Of a stretch of 41,434 bases of DNA, positions 24,152 to 35,091 are shown piece after piece (within the stretch, counting starts at the first letter, position 1; every line of letters starts with the position of its first letter). The translations under genes and the position numbers were made by a program. Under the pieces are notes generated by a model. That model had not been told where the DNA came from. It did not search any database and worked only from the letters and a program-made list of their open reading frames with translations. Source of the DNA: Rhizophagus sp. LPA8_4_AMF (taxonomy: Eukaryota > Glomeromycota > Glomeromycetes > Glomerales > Glomeraceae); NCBI GenBank assembly GCA_021464525.1, contig JADRCO010000242.1, positions 1 through 41,434 on the forward strand, given 5' to 3'.

Positions 24152-26062
24152 TTAGATACGATCAGAAGAGGAGAATTCTCGATCAGTAGATTCAGTAGGC
24201 CAAAGCCTAACATCAGATGTTAAAGGGTAATAAGCGGAAAGGGTTTTGGCTAAAAATTTTTCCTTGGTAGAACCCAAAGTAGATTTTTTCATAGCATAAT
24301 TAACAATATCTAAAATTTGATCACCAGTTAAAACATTCTTAGTATCTAAATAAGAAATTATATGTTCTTGTATTTCAAAAGGCAATTTGGTAAATAATTT
24401 CTTTTTTGATTGTTTTATGGATTGCCTTTTAGGAGAAGGAGGAGGGGAAATCATTGGGGAAGTTAAAGGAGACAAGAAAGGAGTATTCATTAAAGGTGAC
24501 ATTATAGGAGACATCATAGGGGACGTCATAGGGGAAATTAAAGGAGAAGTTGAACAAGAAGAAATTGGTAATTGTAGTTGTAAAATAGGGTTTAATAAAA
24601 TTCTTGATGTTTTAAGAATATTACAAGCAGTATTGTACTTTTCTTTTTGTAAAAAATGATTACGAGTAAGAGATTTTTGTATGGAATTACTGATGGATTC
24701 CCATTCAACAAAATTATAATCCAATTGTACACCTTTTAAAGAAGTATTAATTTTTAAAGCATCAGCTAATATTAAATGACCATCAGCACCCATATTAGAA
24801 TTCTTATTAAGAGAAATATTTTGTAAACCAGTATTTAATTTTAAAGATTCAGCTATAGCTTGTATACCATCCAAACCTATACTACATTGAGAAAGAATGA
24901 AGGATTCTAAAGAAGTATTTTTATGAAAACCTTTAAATATCTCTTTACAACCTTCATTACCAATAGAATTTTGAGATAGATTAATAGCTCTCGGTACATT
25001 ATGATTTTCTAATAATTCACCTAATGCTTTAGTACCTTCAATATTTTCATCTTTTCCAATACTATTAAATTCGAGATCAATATAAGTTAAAACAGAATTT
25101 TTCAATAATGATTGACAAATATATTTTAACCCATCATCTTCAATATTGTTTCTTGGTATATAAAGATGAGTTAAAGTTTGATTAATCTCTAAAGAATCAG
25201 CCAAATATTTAGCACCTTCAGTTGACATATTATTTATATCAAGACTTAAACTGGTTAAAGAAACATTACTTTTAATAGAATCAGATATATCACGAATTCC
25301 TTCCGATTGTAAATTATTACTACCCAAATGAATATATTTTAAATTATTATTAATTTTCAACATATCAGCAATATGTTTACCTCCTAAAGCATTTAATTGA
25401 TTTGATTCTAAACTTAACCTTTCAACAGAACTATTTATCATTAAAGCCTTTGAAATACTTTTTGCACCATCAGAACCTATACGATTAAAACCCAAATAAA
25501 CTTGTTTTATAGTATTATTTTTTTTCAATAATTTTCCCAACCATTTTGCTTCATTATCAGTTAAATGATTACAAGATAAATCCAATATCTCAACGGTCGT
25601 ATTTTTTTGTAAAGAATCCAAAATAACTTTAACAGAAGAACCGACTAAATGATTTCTACCTAATCTTAAATTACGTACATTCGTAATTTTATCAGCCTTT
25701 AATAATTTTGATAATATTTTACATTCATTTTGAGATAAGTTTAAATCTAAATATGATAAAGTTTCAAAAACTGGAGTAGCAATACCTTCATAACTTTTAA
25801 TTAAATCATCAACATCTTTTTCAGTTATTTTATGTAATGTTCCTTTTATTATATGATTTTGTATTTGAGTTAACTTTAAATATGATGATACCAATTGATG
25901 TCCTTCATTCGTTAAATATTTATCCATTGGTATAGTTGAAACAGTTTGAAATTTGTTCGCCCAACTTCCTTTTCGTTTCTTATGAAAAGTTTCTTGTAAC
26001 GAAAGAGTTCGTGGTAAACCCAATGAGGGTATACCCAACGACGAAGTCCTTTTCTTGAACAT
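24152..26062 (-). CDS. Intronless ribonuclease-inhibitor-type LRR protein with Ser-Pro repeat and F-box-like tail
   Basis: Single 636-aa open frame without introns, unlike most genes nearby. After a basic N-terminus come about 12-13 repeats of roughly 28 residues of the ribonuclease-inhibitor/NLRC3 type (GxxxLxxxLxxNxxLxxLxLxxNxI), covering about residues 100-470. Residues about 503-545 are a Met/Ser/Pro repeat with about nine SP and one TP dipeptides, possible proline-directed kinase sites. The C-terminus has an F-box-like motif (LPFEIQEHIISYLD, about 560-573) and a conserved-looking tail. There is no NACHT or other nucleotide-binding domain, so it is not a full NLR. F-box plus LRR would fit a substrate adaptor of an SCF ubiquitin ligase, but the order is reversed from classic FBXL proteins, so this is a hypothesis. 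The family is common in fungi; its function is otherwise unknown. Confidence 0.82.
   Translation of the reverse strand: MFKKRTSSLGIPSLGLPRTLSLQETFHKKRKGSWANKFQTVSTIPMDKYLTNEGHQLVSSYLKLTQIQNHIIKGTLHKITEKDVDDLIKSYEGIATPVFETLSYLDLNLSQNECKILSKLLKADKITNVRNLRLGRNHLVGSSVKVILDSLQKNTTVEILDLSCNHLTDNEAKWLGKLLKKNNTIKQVYLGFNRIGSDGAKSISKALMINSSVERLSLESNQLNALGGKHIADMLKINNNLKYIHLGSNNLQSEGIRDISDSIKSNVSLTSLSLDINNMSTEGAKYLADSLEINQTLTHLYIPRNNIEDDGLKYICQSLLKNSVLTYIDLEFNSIGKDENIEGTKALGELLENHNVPRAINLSQNSIGNEGCKEIFKGFHKNTSLESFILSQCSIGLDGIQAIAESLKLNTGLQNISLNKNSNMGADGHLILADALKINTSLKGVQLDYNFVEWESISNSIQKSLTRNHFLQKEKYNTACNILKTSRILLNPILQLQLPISSCSTSPLISPMTSPMMSPIMSPLMNTPFLSPLTSPMISPPPSPKRQSIKQSKKKLFTKLPFEIQEHIISYLDTKNVLTGDQILDIVNYAMKKSTLGSTKEKFLAKTLSAYYPLTSDVRLWPTESTDREFSSSDRI
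24430..24560 (-). repeat. Coding minisatellite (Met-Ser-Pro units)
   Basis: Within the LRR gene, units of about 12-15 bp (on the plus strand like ATAGGRGAC or AAAGGAGAC) repeat about nine times, encoding the SPM/SPL-type units of the Ser-Pro tract. In-frame copy-number change would alter the number of phosphorylation-like sites without breaking the protein. Confidence 0.75.
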
Positions 26063-29000
26063 TTTTTAATTATTATTAAAAGAAAGTATAGTAGAATAAT
26101 AGCAAGAGGTAGTAGCGTATTATTTTCTCGGTTTTTTACGCGTTTATTTTTTTATTTCAAGCTCAAAATTATGAAAAGGTTTAATAATAAGTAGTTTATT
26201 CTTTATATAATAAATTATTTTTTTTTTTTAACTCGTTAAATTAAATAAAAAAAATAATTTTTTTTTTCGAAAAAAAAAAAAAAAAGTATTTTGTTGAAGA
26301 ATTGAAAAAACGATTATTTTTATACAAATTTAAATTTTTTTTATTTTATTTTATTTATATTATTTATATCCTAAAAAAGGCAAATTAAAGGGACAATAAA
26401 ATAAAATAAAATTAATAAAATTTTAGTTTATTTATAATAAATTTACTAAAACTATTATGCACGTGTGTGGCTCATCCCATATCCATCAAATAAATACAGT
26501 AGAAAGGGTAGACGTAATGAAAATATGAAATACAAAGAAAGAAAAATCATGTGAAAAAAAAAAAAGTTTTGTTCGGTTTGTCCGTTATTAAAAATAAAAC
26601 AAAAATCTTTACCATTTTATTTTTTTCTCTAACTTGAGAAAATTGGAGGGAAAAATATATTGTCACATGTAACAAGTAAGAACCGGATAATTATCCGTTC
26701 ATTATTTAAATTTTTATCTGATCCGACAAGTGACTTTTTAATAATTTTACATGTTTATGGTTAGAATTTATTTACAAATTAAAATTTTTTTTTTTAACAA
26801 CAATAATAATGCACCACAACTATCTCTTATTTTACATGACATCATTTAAAATGTCGTATCCACTTTGGTGAGTTCCTTGTGTTTAATTAATTACTTTTTT
26901 GCCTGTTATTTGTAATGTCGTATGTTATTTTTTTTTTTTATTTGGGGAATTGGGGGGGAAATAATTTCTATAAATGATTTTTTTTTATGTTTACCGGGTA
27001 TTTTTTATTCTAATAACTGATTTCAAATGAATTTTTGATATGGAATAACCGTTATTATTAATCATCAGTTATTCATCACACTATAACTTTAACTTTAATT
27101 ATTTCAACTTTCGGAGTTATTCCAATTAAAATCTTTTGATTCGTCAATTTAAAAAGAAGGTTTTTTTTTGTTGATTTTTTATTACTTATTTTTTTCGTTC
27201 CCACAGATCATGTAATTTGACGTATCTAAAATAATTAATAAATTTTGTATCACATCGTTAATTTTTGAACGGATTAGCAGGATCGAAGGAGAAAACAAAA
27301 AGAACATTCTAAATTTAAAAATTCTAGAATTTTTTTAAAGTAGTTAGAACTCATTAATTTAAGAATTCTCAAAAGAATATTAGAACAATGATTTGATCGA
27401 AACCACTTGTTTTTTGATCAGGGTATCCAATCCTTTCAAGTAATATTGTCACACGACAAAACATTTTTGTGGATTATTGTATTATTCAACTAACTATACA
27501 ATTGAATACATAATAATAATTATAATTATTATTATTTTTAATCGTAAATATAACTTTTTTTTGTTTATTTTGGCTACTTTTTTTTTTGGCTAAAAATATT
27601 TTTTTTTTTTTTTTTGATTGTGATTTTTTATTATTATTATGTTTAGAAATAATAACTAGGCAATCTCCGATAGTCCGATCATATATTTTTTTAAATTTCA
27701 AATCAGAATTTGTTTATATTTGTTTTAATATATCCATAATTGTTCAATTTTATTTAATCGGTTTTAAATTCCGAAAAATAAAAACAAAGAAGCCACTTTT
27801 AGCAGGTCTTGTCCTAAAGTAATAATTCATCCGAATTCTTTTTTAGAAATTTTGTGAAGCAAATCATTTATTTTTGGTAAGAGTACAAAAAACGTGTTTC
27901 CATAAAAAAAAAATAGGCACCAAACAAAAAATCATGAGAGATCCGCTTTAATGACGTTTTACATATTTTGCATTATACATTATACTACTTGATAATGTTC
28001 CGGACAAAAGAATTAAAATTCGGGCTGAAATTGTACTTTATATTTTATAAAATTATTTTAAAAAAAAAAAAACGCCTTAAATAACAAACGAAGTATGACG
28101 TTAAGGGATAATAGTAAACAAAAACAAAAAGGTTTTAACCGGATTAACCCCACAATCTTGTGATTTAGAACCTGAACATCGCCCAATTGAACTTTAAATT
28201 TGCCAACTTTGATTGCCAATCACATGCCATTTTTTGTACAGTAAATTAGGTTTATAAATCTATTTGTTTTTTGTTTTATTATTTAATTTAATAATAATAA
28301 AAAAAAAGATCTATCAAGGAAAAAAAATGTTATTTTTTTTTTTTGCACAAAACGGTAAAACGTTTTTTAAAATTACTGTTATTTATTAAAATGAATTAAA
28401 AATTTTTATTATTCTCAAAAGTTTGTTAATCTTACGTGTAGTACGGGATGTACGCCAACGTAAAGTGGAATACTGAATTTCACGTGATTATGAATTCTTT
28501 TTTTAGCGATTCCACTTTTTCCGCTTTTAAAAAGTCCTAATTAATAAGACTATCAGAAAGTTTCAAAGAGTTTCGGGGTATTTCCTATTTTGATGAACAA
28601 CAAGTGTACTAAACAACCTTTTTATCCAATGATTCAATGATCTTCAATTGATTAATCTTCATTTTATTTTTAGTATAACAAAAATAAGTTCACAGCAGAA
28701 TTATTATTATGCAAGAAATTTTTAATTGTCCTTTAAATTTTATTCAAATTATCATTATCAAAATTCGTTGTTTAAAACCTATAAAAAAAAAAGCGTTGTT
28801 ATTTGACATAATGACATCAATATCTGATCAAATACGTTTATCACGTTTATTTCGTATATACATATTATACTAATACAAAACCTATACTCCATATTACAAT
28901 CATTTATATTTCACATGTATTTTATTATTTCTCCTTTCTTTACATTATTTGCAAATTATTAAATTTATTTCTATGAGTGATGATAGTTAATTTACCAATT

Positions 29001-29462
29001 CAGTTTGTGTAAATATACTAATAATACTAGGTGAACACGCGGTACAATGAATTTCTCTAACTGGAAATCTTTGCTGATATGATGAAACTGAATAGTTGAT
29101 CATTTTTGGCCACATTTAACGTTAATTTTGGCCAAAATGATCAACTTTCCGTTCATCAATCAGCCGAAATTAATTATAGAGATCTGCGATATTTTTAAAT
29201 TAGAGAAATATTTTACGTATGATAACTAATTTACCCCCAGCGTCACCATCACTTTTTCATCCACCCCATGTGACTTTTTATCCTGCATTACGACATTAAA
29301 AAATTAGCTATATGAAAATATGATTTCATACATCATTAAAAATAACTGTTTTTAAAATATTTATAAAAATAGGAAATATTAAGAATGTAATATGGACAAA
29401 TATTTTACTATGATAATATAGGATTGGGGTATTCCATTAACTAATTAAATCAAACCTATATA
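26063..29462. other. Long AT-rich intergenic stretch
   Basis: About 3.4 kb without a supported gene. Homopolymer runs of A and T are frequent. Short open frames near 27490-27820 are low-complexity (Lys/Phe/Asn-rich) and not credible. A perfect-looking short palindrome is at 29095-29145. The first few hundred bases should be the promoter of the LRR gene at 24152-26062. Confidence 0.55.
29095..29145. repeat. Short palindrome (GTTGATCATTTTKGGCCA arms)
   Basis: GTTGATCATTTTTGGCCA on the left and TTGGCCAAAATGATCAAC on the right form arms of about 17 nt around a loop of about 15 nt. This could be a tiny MITE remnant or a cruciform-forming site. No function can be assigned. Confidence 0.6.
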
Positions 29463-29943
29463 CAGTATCATAAAAATTTACTATTAGAGATTTTTCCATA
29501 ATAAACTATAATTTATTATAGTTTAAATTCACTTTATAAGAAGTTTCCTATTAATAAATGATTCATCTTCAAACTTTGATAACTCTGGACTCTTCTTAAC
29601 AATTTCATTTCAAATTTCGCGAAAGTACTCTAAGTATCTGCCTCTTTCATAAAATAGATAGTTTTTTTCAAAAAAAGTCATTAACATTTTGAAAACAATA
29701 AATTAAACTTTCTAAACAAGGAAAAAATTTTTTTAAATTTATGCAAAAATTGCTTATTTCATATTTCTTAAAGTTATAATTTATTTATTTAAATCATTTG
29801 TATTGCTCAAATGTTAATATAACAGGAGTTAACTAATTTTAAAAGTTTTCAAATAATTTAATGGAAAGAAAAACAACTGTTAACAATTTTACAGGAAGAA
29901 AGTTATGGAAGTAGATCAATTACTTAATAAAAAAAAATTAATA

Positions 29944-32886
29944 TGGTGCTGGAACTCTATATTCAAAAATAAAATTGTACTGCTAAAAAATTTTATAACA
30001 ATTTCAAAATAAAGTTTTAAAAGAAATAAACCGGTAATTTTATTCTTCAAAGTGTGTACTATCAAATTACCAGTCAGAATTTTAAAAAATGACCTACATA
30101 AAAAGTTATAAGAATTTAAATTCAGATGATTTTTATATGATCGACCAAAATTTGAAACAACTCAGATCACGTGGATGTAATTTTATTGGCCAAAATTTTT
30201 ATAATTCAGGCCAACATTATGGTAATTTAACATTATACCGAATTATCATACTCCTTAAATACTCCTTGATCATGAGAAAATTTTTGATTGTTGCATGTGA
30301 ACGAGAAAATTTTTGGTTTAGCCGATAACCATTTAAGTTTAATGGCACACAATGACACGTAAAACAAAACGCCAACAACAAGTTAGCAAAATATCCAGGA
30401 AAAAAGGGCGCTTTATCTCTCAAGATCAAGTTTTCGTGGAAGAACCCACTACAGAAGAGATAGAGACCGTTGAAGAAAGTGAAGAATGGATGGAAAATGA
30501 CATTATTGAAGAAAGGATGGAAGGTGAAGCTGTTGAAGACTGGGTAGATGATGAAACTGTTGAAAACTGGACAGAAGAAAACTTGAAAGAGTTTGAAGAA
30601 GTGGGAGAGAGACTTACTATTGAGGTCCTTCACTGGCATGATGGTGCTGCAAAAAGCATTAGATCGGTATATACTGGAAATTCAAGAACAACAGTGTGGA
30701 GAAAGGAAAAAAAAAAAAAGAGATTAAACGATGATGCAAAAGGAATGAAAACACTTGATAATTTTTTCAAAAATACCGAAATCAGAAGTTCTGAAACTCC
30801 GCACTCCTTACGATCATCCCCATCATCCCCATCTCCATTCCCAGAAATCACACAAAATCCTCTATTTTCCGTTGATAATCTTCATAAACGTTTAGAAGAA
30901 ATAAATCAACAATGTTTAATAACAAAATCTGTAAAAAAGAATGAAGAACTCTTTACCTATGACCATTTACGACGCCTAAGTATACGAAGATTCATCCAGT
31001 TGTTATTAGATGGACAAGGAAAAATGGATGCAAGTAATAATATTGCACAAACCATATGGAATAAAGGGACTTACATGGCAACATGTATTCGAAAATGGGG
31101 ATCTCACTTTATACAGACTGGGGAACTTCTTGTTTATCATCAAGGAAAACATACAAAACTTGGGAGTTTGATAAATGATGAGGATTTTAAAAATGAATGC
31201 CAAGTATGGTTACGGCAACAAACACCAGAATCACGTTCACCCACCAACCTAAAAAAATATATTGAAGAAACAGTATTCCCAAAATTAACAGGGCACATTA
31301 AAAAAGAAACAATTTCTGAAAAGACCTGTCGAAATTATATGCACTTTTGGGGATACAAATATGATGAGAAAAAAAAAGGAGTCTATTATGATGGGCATGA
31401 ACGGCCAGATGTGGTAAAATATAGGAAGGAATGGTTAAAAAGAATGTTTGAATATAAGAAATCCATGAAGGAGTTTGATGGTGATATATTAGATGTTGTT
31501 TTGGAGCCCCAGCTTAAGCCTGAAGAGAAGGAACTTGTACAAGTTACACATGATGAGTGCCACTTCTATGCAAATGATGGACAGCGGAAAATTTGGATGA
31601 AAAAGGATGAGGATATTTTACGCTCAAAACACATGGGACGTTCTATTATGGTTTCGGCATTTCTTTGTCCATGTCACGGATTATTACAATTATCTGATGA
31701 ACAAGTACAAGCAAATCCACATATTGAACATAAAGAAACTTTTGTTCTTCGATCTATACAATCAGATGGATATTGGAAATCGGAACATATGTTAGATCAG
31801 GTATAAAAGGTTAAAGTTTGCAGAATTTTTTTAAAGAAAATTGATAAATTCACCTTATTTACAATTGTAGCTTGTGCATCAAGCAATTCCAATATTTGAA
31901 ACATTGCATCCCGGGTGTATTGGAGTTTTTTGCTTTGACCAGTCAACAAATCACAATGCTATGGCAGGTGATGCACTTGTTGCAACAAAAATGAACTTGA
32001 GTCCTGGAGGAAAACAGCCTAAAATGCGTGATGGTTGGTACATTAATGAACATGGTGAGAAATGTGTACAATCAATGGTATTTCCAAATAACCATCACTT
32101 GAAAGGGCAACCAAAAGGTATTAAACAAGTTCTTAAAGAACGCAACCTTTGGCCAATGAAAGAAATTCACTTGACATGTGAACAATGCACTGGAAAATGT
32201 GATGATGTTAATCCGGAAAGGGTAGATTGTTGTGCACGAAGGATAATATCATTACAACCTGATTTTTGTGAACAACGGTCAATATTGGAAGAAGCAATAA
32301 TTAAAGCAGGACACATTTTTGAGCGTTACCCAAAATTCCATTGTGAGTGTAATTTTATAGAGCGATTTTGGGGCTTTGCAAAACGAGAAACTAGACGAAT
32401 ATGCAGTTATAATTTTGCAGATTTAATGAAACGAGTTCCAGAAGTTCTTGTTAATGTCCCTGTAACAACTATTCGCAAGTTTGCACGCAAGTCGTGGAGG
32501 TATATGGATGCATATGACAAAGGTTTGGAGGGTAGAACTGCTGAATGGGCTGTTAGTAAATATAAATCGCACCGTCGATTGCCCGAAAATATTGAAAATT
32601 TGATGGAATAATGACGCTAGTTTTGTTTATAGTGATTTCAATTAATAAACTTTCTTCAATAATAATTTTTCAGTGTATTGCTATTCTTACATAACATAAA
32701 CTTTCATGTAATGGAGTAATTCAAATGCATATGTAATAAAAAAATTTGAACGCGTCAGTTAAAATCGTTTTTTGTTTTACAAAAATCTTGGATTTTATTG
32801 GTCAATCCTATATCACGTGATATGATGTTCTTGCCAGAAAATTGAAATAATATCACATGATTTTTGAGTATAGAGTTCCGGCACCA
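29944..32886 (+). mobile_element. Complete Tc1/mariner-type DNA transposon (about 2.94 kb)
   Basis: Terminal inverted repeats of about 27 nt: left TGGTGCTGGAACTCTATAT, right (reverse complement) TGGTGCCGGAACTCTATAC, continuing as TCAAAAAT in both. TA flanks both sides (29942-29943 and 32887-32888). It encloses an uninterrupted two-exon DDE transposase gene. Near-identical ends, TA target duplication and an open transposase suggest a fairly recent, possibly still active, insertion. Confidence 0.82.
30352..32611 (+). CDS. DDE transposase of the inner Tc1/mariner-type element
   Basis: Two exons, 30352-31800 and 31871-32611, joined by a 70-nt GT-AG intron without frame change, give 729 aa. The N-terminal part is basic, then strongly acidic (Glu-rich, about 25-85), then a Ser/Pro linker. 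Residues about 200-300 look like helix-turn-helix DNA-binding sequence. A conserved block with GVYYDGHERPDVV precedes the catalytic domain. Likely metal-binding residues are Asp401 (in THDECHF), Asp506 (in CFDQSTNH) and Glu647 (in NFIERFWG). The Asp506-Glu647 gap of about 140 residues is far longer than the 34 or so of classic Tc1/mariner enzymes, because an insert carries a Cys cluster (Cys586, 589, 593, 603, 604). TIRs and TA sites place it with IS630-Tc1-mariner elements; the exact family name is not certain. No stop or frameshift interrupts it. Confidence 0.88.
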
Positions 32887-33022
32887 TAACATTGTAATTA
32901 TATTTATAAATTCTATATATATTGCAATTTTAAATATCTGGTAAAAATTCCAATTGATCCATTAACTGATTTAAGTCAAAATGATCAAAAAATCTCTAAC
33001 AATAAATTTTTATATGATACTA

Positions 33023-33502
33023 TACATAGTTTTGATCTAATTAATTAATAGAACATTCCAATATGAGATGAAAAAATAACAGTAATACTGAAAAAAGATA
33101 GCCTAAATATATAATGAGAATTACTAAACTTAATCAGAGGATTTTTTTCTTCCCTTCTTTTATTTCAATTTTTAACTAAAATATTGACTTGTATAGTAAT
33201 CTAAAAAAGAATTATATGTAAATTTATGGAAAGAAAAATTTTTATTAAATTAAAAAAGATAGTTATTCAAATGGTTTTCAAGAAAATTACAAAATTTTGA
33301 TTTTTATAGTTAAATTGTATTTTTCATGATAAAAAATTCTTTTAAAACCAAGAAAATTGCCAAATTTTTATGCAGTTAATATAAAATTATATTTATTTTA
33401 TATATTTTGTAAAAAAAAGGTTATTTTTTTAATTTTTAAGAGGAGGGAATTATTCTCTCCTTTCTGGTTAAAATTAGCAATACTCATATATAATTATCTA
33501 TA
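33023..33502. other. AT-rich spacer between transposable elements
   Basis: No gene and no clear repeat boundary. It separates the TA-flanked nested transposons from the next TA-flanked MITE. Confidence 0.55.
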
Positions 33503-34147
33503 CAGTCAACTCTTTCTATAGTAACATATTTGGAATAACTTATATTTGGTGACTATGATGAGGTGTAACTATAAGCAATAAAATTACATGATCTAATCAG
33601 TAATTTTTAGCCAGAATTATCAATAATAATTTTAATTAAAATATTCAAATCACAATAATTTTGTCAATATTAATCCAATCACTATGAAATCTCTACTATT
33701 AGATTTCACTTAATTAGACGATTCTAATGAGTTCAAGATTATTAAAATCTGATCACTAGAACCTGTAGTAATTAAAATAAAGTCAAAATATTTAATGATA
33801 TGCAAATTTTACATATATAAAATGTTAATTTGATCAAAAAAATTGGATTACTCAGCCAATATTAATCCAAATGTTATAAATTACTATCATTTGATTCCTT
33901 TCAATGAGATAAATCCAATGATCTAAAGATCATTAAAATCTGGTTATTAGATTCTGAAATAAGTATATTTTAATAAATATCTCTCTATATAGTATATATA
34001 ATTTTTAAAAACAGATGTGATAGTGACTATATGCAGTTTGTGATTATAAACAATAGATTTTATATATGAAAATTTGGGACACTTAATTAAAGTGACTATA
34101 TAGAATAATATGATTATAACAGAGGTGACTATAAAGAGAATTAACTG
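33503..34147. mobile_element. MITE with CAGTYAAYTCT ends, TA-flanked
   Basis: The left end is CAGTCAACTCTTTCTATAGT and the reverse-complemented right end is CAGTTAATTCTCTTTATAGT. The next bases (AAC/CAC, then GGTGACTATGATGAGG against subterminal CTATATAGTCAC) keep a looser symmetry. TA flanks both sides (33501-33502, 34148-34149). The 645-bp interior has no coding frame, so it is non-autonomous. CAGT ends with a TA duplication fit Tc1/mariner or pogo ancestry. Confidence 0.72.
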
Positions 34148-34259
34148 TATTTAATTTAATTAATTCAATTTTTAGAAAGTTAAAGTTGAATTAATTTTGA
34201 ATTTTTAACTATTTTGACTATTTTAAAAGTTAAAATTAACCTTATTTTAATTTCATATA

Positions 34260-34500
34260 TATGTTATATTTAACATTTTTAATAAAAATGATAAGGTTAT
34301 TATTTTTAACTAAAAATGAGTTTTATTATTTATTATTTTTTTTTGTTTTTTTAATAAAAAATATTATATTTGATATTTTTTAAATTAAAAATGTTTTTTA
34401 TTTTTTTTTAATAAAAAATATTAATAAGTCCAACATTTTTAAAACAATATTTTTTATTATTTTTTTTTAATAAAAAAACATTAAATCTAATATTTTTAAG
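34260..34500. repeat. Degenerate AT tandem repeat, about 55-70-bp units
   Basis: About three units of the form T(7-9)AATAAAAAATATTAA followed by GATATTTTTAA-like sequence. A related pair of units is found again at about 35850-35950, on the other side of the MITE and fold-back element. The units are themselves nearly self-complementary. Confidence 0.55.
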
Positions 34501-34565
34501 GAATGGATCATCACTCAATCAGAGAAAATGATTGATATTTTATAATTAATTTTATGGGCTTTGTA

Positions 34566-34750
34566 AGGGAGTTACACATATCACGTAATATTTAGTTTAT
34601 TATAAGCTTATCCTTTCTTTCCCCTCTATTAGATTTAACAACCAATCAAATTATAATATTTATAAATTATATGATTTTATTAAGTGTAATGTAAGATTTT
34701 AATTATCTCTCTCCTCTCCTTTAATAATTACGTAATATGTGTAACTCCTT
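34566..34750. mobile_element. Short MITE with ARGGAGTTACACATAT ends, TA-flanked
   Basis: The left end AGGGAGTTACACATATCACG and the reverse-complemented right end AAGGAGTTACACATATTACG form terminal inverted repeats of about 24 nt, with TA directly outside both (34564-34565, 34751-34752). The 185-bp length and lack of coding sequence are typical of a MITE. Confidence 0.72.
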
Positions 34751-35091
34751 TAATTAATAAAAAAAATTTTTTGGAATTTTTTATTCTTCACTAATAAATT
34801 TTTCCAATAAGTGAAAAAAAAACAGTATACAATAATTTTCCTATTCCCAAAAAATATTTTATAATCCTTGCATTATAGGTATATATATATGATATTGGTA
34901 GAAATTGTGTAAAATTAACAAATAATGTAAGCGTTAAAAAGATTTAAATAAAATTAAATAAAATTTTAAAAACTAAATAAAAACTAAATATAACTTAATT
35001 GTAATAAAAATTATTCAAAAATATTTCATCTAAAATTTGAATTAATAGGAAATTTGCTATCAGAATCTTGCGTTTTTACATAGAAAAGTCT

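Larger units (their letters stand above)
29463..33022. mobile_element. Outer TIR element, split by an inner transposon
   Basis: The left end starts CAGTATCATAAAAATTTAC at 29463 and the right end, reverse-complemented from 33022, starts TAGTATCATATAAAAATTTA. The similarity continues to AGAGATTTTT, about 33 nt in all. TA lies immediately outside both ends (29461-29462 and 33023-33024), as for Tc1/mariner insertions. Without the inner element it would be about 617 bp and non-coding, so it is probably a MITE that received a later insertion. One composite element with two TIR layers is the alternative. Confidence 0.65.

Noticed and set aside
27486-27822. Overlapping small frames on both strands
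   Set aside because: Homopolymer-driven Lys/Asn and Phe/Ile runs; no start context or splice partners.
30089-30328. 79-codon frame upstream of the transposase as a possible upstream exon or second element gene
   Set aside because: No splice path to the transposase is evident and the sequence has no motif; the ATG at 30352 starts a complete basic N-terminus.
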